DNA of 64,000 bases from Stratiolaelaps scimitus. Its lineage: Eukaryota; Arthropoda; Arachnida; Mesostigmata; Laelapidae. Below are positions 60,518-64,000 of the stretch, one piece after another (positions within the stretch are counted from its first letter, which is position 1; the number at the start of each line of letters is the position of its first letter). The notes beneath the pieces were generated by a model, which did no database searches, was not told where the DNA came from, and saw only the letters and a program-made list of their open reading frames with translations. Location: contig JABWDB010000005.1 of assembly GCA_019614645.1 (NCBI GenBank), positions 6,232,001 to 6,296,000 of the forward strand, given 5' to 3'. The position numbers were made by a program, and so were the translations under genes.

Positions 60518-61139
60518 CTGAGAGACCGATTGCCATCCAGCATCAGTCGGACGCCGCTCTATAATTCCTCAGTGTCTCGATGGGCTGGCACAGATAGTTA
60601 ACTCTTGCCACTAGAAACAAGAACAGTTAACTCTTAGTCGGTTTGTATACCCCGGCAACACTTGGCAACATTCTGGAGCTCCACAGAGGCCGCGCTCGTC
60701 ATTATAGAAACAGGAAATGTCGAATAAATTAACGTCGATTACAGTTTACTGTAGCGGTAGTAGGAAACATTACTATTGTGTGATGTCGAAGATCGATAAT
60801 AACGTTATAGGAAGTGTCGTTAGTTCGAATGGTTAATTAGTGGCGCAGCTCAAAGCGTGGCCAAGCTGGTTGAATTTCTATTTACATTATAATGAAAGAA
60901 ACTCGGTGCAGCTAACCGGTCTCTAGTGATTATAGTGTCACCGTTCCACGTTATCGTTGTAACTGGTAAGCCAGTTGCATATAGCGGCATCGTCGAGCTC
61001 AGCTCTATGAGCGTTTTACGCTGTTAGCAACATAACTCTTTCGTTGCTCGCTACAACTAACGAAACCCATACACACCAACTACAACATTCTTCACAATGT
61101 AACGTGGCGTTCGAAACAATGATTCCCAGAGAGCTTCGA

Positions 61140-61342
61140 GCGAGCTCTTTGATGACGTGGCGAGTGCAATCGTGTGCTCCCGCCTTGCAATCGGAGGGGT
61201 GCAACCCGTAGATTCACTGGTTTCGATCCCCACCGTTGCATATTTCCTTTTAGGAGAGGGGTTGTCCGCCTTGTGAAGCAATACCGAAAGCAGTTGTGCC
61301 GTGAACATTGTTAAACGTTTGCTGTGAGTCAACCTGGAAAAT
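61140..61342 (+). mobile_element. SINE family A copy, near full-length
   Basis: The head contains CGTGGCGAGTGCAATCGTG and CCTTGCAATCGGAGG, with box B TTTCGATCCCCACCGTTGC. The body contains GAAGCAATACCGAAAGCAG and the tail is TGCTGTGAGTCAACCTGG ending in AAAATGAAG. Block order and spacing match the 39111 copy. Confidence 0.83.
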
Positions 61343-63640
61343 GAAGAAATGGAGTGGAATATTCGCGAAAATTCTCTCTCTCTCGCTCTCGATCGTGATC
61401 TGTTTCAGTTGTTTTCTTCCTTTGGTGAGCAACCCCATATCATATCCATCATCAATTGGAGGGGATTTCAACACGAATAGCATTGATGAATCGCGAGCAC
61501 GATGTTAGCGATGACTCCCCTTCTTAATGTAGAAGCTCCTCTGTATCTTCATATTGTGTACAAATACCCAGTCAATTTCAGCGTGCCTCCGGCCATCTGG
61601 GCCAGGTTTTCGGCCAGTTGAGAGATACAAGTTGTTCGAACCTCAACGGAGCCGACTTTCATCTGAACTAAACACGGCACCCGCTGATATTACCATGTCT
61701 CAAACAGTTTCATCTCGCTCCCGATTTCCTCGAAGGTTTGTGAAAAGGTTTCCCCCAGTAATTTCCCCTAAGTAATTACCTGAATTCGTCGTCGAAGCCA
61801 AGCATATCCGTGCCAGTCATATTTTGTTCGTTCACCCTTGTTCACCAGCGGCAAATACTTAAATTCGTTGAACCTGATAGTCGGCCAAGTGTGTGTCAGC
61901 AGATTTCGAGAGTACTTTTACGCAGTGTTCTCGAACGGGCGATTCGTTCCGTTTCTTTTTTTTCATTCGCAGCGAACACACACCACAAACCAAACTTAAT
62001 ATCCGGAGTAAAATATGGCGGTCGATTGTGTTCGACAAGGACAACCTTAGCATTGCAGTGCTGGGGAGCAGTTGTTATTTTGAATGCATAAACTAAATTT
62101 TTTCATTTGACCAAATGAAAAAAAAGGCCCAACATTGCGTTCTGCTATAGCGTCGTAGAAGATATTCTTTCCGGGGTGACGAAGTTCGCACGAAGAAAGG
62201 TGTGATTTGAGGGATAGGAGTGGATCCACCGCATGGGGCTTATCAGCATTGCATTTTGACGTTCCACCATTGAAGGCTTGAACGGCTGCTGACTAACACA
62301 GCCGAAGGAAAACGAACCACTGCTGGAGTGGCTGTTTATTCCCAAGCATACATAGGCATTAGGGCAAAAGCCACTGCTGTGACGAACGGGAGAGTTTGTT
62401 GAATACGTAAAATGCGTGTATTCGAATAATCGATTTGAATAGGGTTAATTAGCACGACTGAACCAACTGAATGAATCAACTTGCAGTTGAACAAATCGTC
62501 GTTTGGCATTTGCACTCGATACAGATCAACTCGCACTTAAGCTTGAACTGAGTCAATTAGCACTCGTATATATAAACCGTTTCAACTTGCAAGTACGTCA
62601 GATTTATTCATAGGAACCCACTTTAAGGCCACCTCAAGGTGAGGTTCATTCTTTGTTCTCGCCTTTACAGACGCCCGTCTATCGAACTCTCTCATTGAGA
62701 CTGTCCTCAAAAACCTCTACGGCTACCTCCCTCTCTCACATACTCTCTTTATATCTATATTTCTCCTGCTCGCCTCGTGGCTCTCTCTCTCTCTCGTCTT
62801 AAATAGATTCCGTCCTCATTTGAAAAACGAACCCTGAACGACAGTATACCCTCCTCCCACTGCTCTCCCCTGCCTTGTATTATGCAGGCAGTGATGAGTT
62901 CGAATATTTAAATTATCGGGGACAAGTCTAGCGCTGCTTAACGAGCAAATCCTAATGGCACCACAGAGCTGGCAGTGCGCGGATGAGTGCCGATGAAAGA
63001 GTATACGAAATAGAAGATAAATGAGCCCACACCAACAACCGTTGACGGCCAAACAAGTAGACGCATTATAATCACAGATGAACAGAAAGTCGACAAGCAA
63101 TTAGAAGTTGACGATTTTGCATATACGATCGTGATATTTTTGTATGCATCTAGTGTGTGTGTGTGCGTGAGTGAGTTCTTGACGTTTTTGTATGCATTTA
63201 GCGTGTGTGCGTCTGCATATTGCATCACACGCCAAACTTGTTGTTTTTAATGTAAATATATCGGCCTATATCAAACTGCCCAACTTACTGCCAGCAATTT
63301 CGCGCTCAGGGTCCGATCTCCAGCCAGCGCTCGGAATCTGTGTCACTCTTGCTAGAATAGCTTAGTTTCTATTTTCTCTGCGTTGTGAATTTCTTTGGGG
63401 AAAAGTTGGTTCAAGATTAGTTTAAGCTCCGCAATGCTCAATAAACCTGCACGCATTGTGTGCTATAAAGTTTATTTGTATATATATATATATATATATA
63501 TATATTGGGTCACGTATAAATGTAAGTTCCCTGAATCTGCGAGCCTAGTCGTGTTGTCACTTGTATCCCAACCGAGTAAAACTTTAGGCATACTGATCCG
63601 CCAACGTCTAGTCTAGCTCGAAGTGGCGAAAGAAGTTTAG
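61343..63640. other. No gene seen
   Basis: It contains CT-rich patches near 61374-61390 and 62781-62797, a locally repetitive stretch with recurring AACTTGCA-type words at 62390-62600, a duplicated TTTTTGTATGCAT unit near 63136 and 63184, and a TA array at 63477-63505. No coding motif was recognised. Confidence 0.45.
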
Positions 63641-64000
63641 TTGGGGTCAAGTCAGATTCGAAGTGACTTGACGATTGTCGGCGTCGTCGTCTTCGCCCTA
63701 ACATCTCGACGAACACGGACGGACGCGCACCAACAGAAACTGACAGGCAGTCAAATACTAGTATATACTCTCTCATCCTTCCCCGCACTTGCCCACAGCG
63801 GCCCACCGGTCGGCCAGCCGCCGCCGCGTCCAACCGCCGCCTCCCGAGGTAGAGCCGAGTGCAGAGCGGCTATAGTGGTACAAGTGGCAGCCGCGGCGGC
63901 CGTAGTCATCATCCTATTAGGAGGCCTGTCTATCTGTCACTATCAGCGCGTTCTGTTCGTTTCAGGTCGAATCAAGCCGAGTCGAATCAGCTCAAGTCAC
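63641..64000 (+). other. GC-rich right edge with a 120-codon frame lacking ATG
   Basis: After a TAG at 63638-63640 one plus frame stays open to the window end. It includes a hydrophobic run VQVAAAAAVVIILLGGLSIC, which could be a membrane helix. There is no ATG, and the high GC content makes open frames likely by chance. It could be the 5' part of a gene that continues outside the window. Confidence 0.2.

Overview
The window looks like animal nuclear DNA. Coding exons are short and separated by introns of up to about 15 kb, and they use GT/AG splice sites. Dinucleotide (TA)n arrays are very dense. There are two tRNA-derived SINE families and decayed LINE reverse-transcriptase fragments on the minus strand. 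An arthropod is likely, and a mite or tick is possible; this is inference from gene content and repeats, not a diagnosis. No prokaryotic operon, CRISPR array, rRNA gene or convincing tRNA gene was seen.

The one gene I can identify is the orthologue of AMFR/gp78, an ER-membrane RING-H2 ubiquitin ligase of ER-associated degradation. It lies on the + strand. I recovered it by reading short splice-bounded frames against the known family pattern: exon 1 (32343-32444), exon 2 (47558-47725), a later membrane exon (52659-52840), the exon before the RING (55353-55485), RING first half (55926-56161), RING second half plus a polyasparagine tract (56415-56784), an acidic exon (57211-57404) and a possible micro-exon (57987-58010). 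Splice phases agree at every junction I could test. One membrane exon of about 35-40 codons, expected between 47725 and 52659, was not found. The CUE domain and C-terminal VCP-binding part were not found either, so the gene probably continues beyond the right edge.

Layout: 1-80 is a near-perfect foldback hairpin. 1505-1890 is a LINE reverse-transcriptase relic. 4605-4790 is a SINE of family A. 6085-8110 is a triplet-repeat and GC-rich stretch. 11628-12830 holds a SINE-A and a 5'-truncated LINE whose 3' end carries the same tail as SINE-A. 14-28 kb is largely non-coding, with simple repeats and SINE-B tails. 28.4-32.3 kb is a GC-rich region upstream of the AMFR start codon. 32.4-58 kb is AMFR, its introns carrying SINEs, foldbacks and microsatellites. 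58-64 kb is mostly non-coding, with one candidate minus-strand terminal exon and a GC-rich right edge.

The most striking anomaly is 51456-51922: 467 consecutive bases with no G on the + strand, inside the AMFR interval where the missing exon should be. It may be a corrupted consensus or a real, extremely strand-asymmetric sequence. I found no convincing new multi-gene biological system. The observations most worth following are the G-free block, the LINE/SINE tail sharing and the tight foldbacks.
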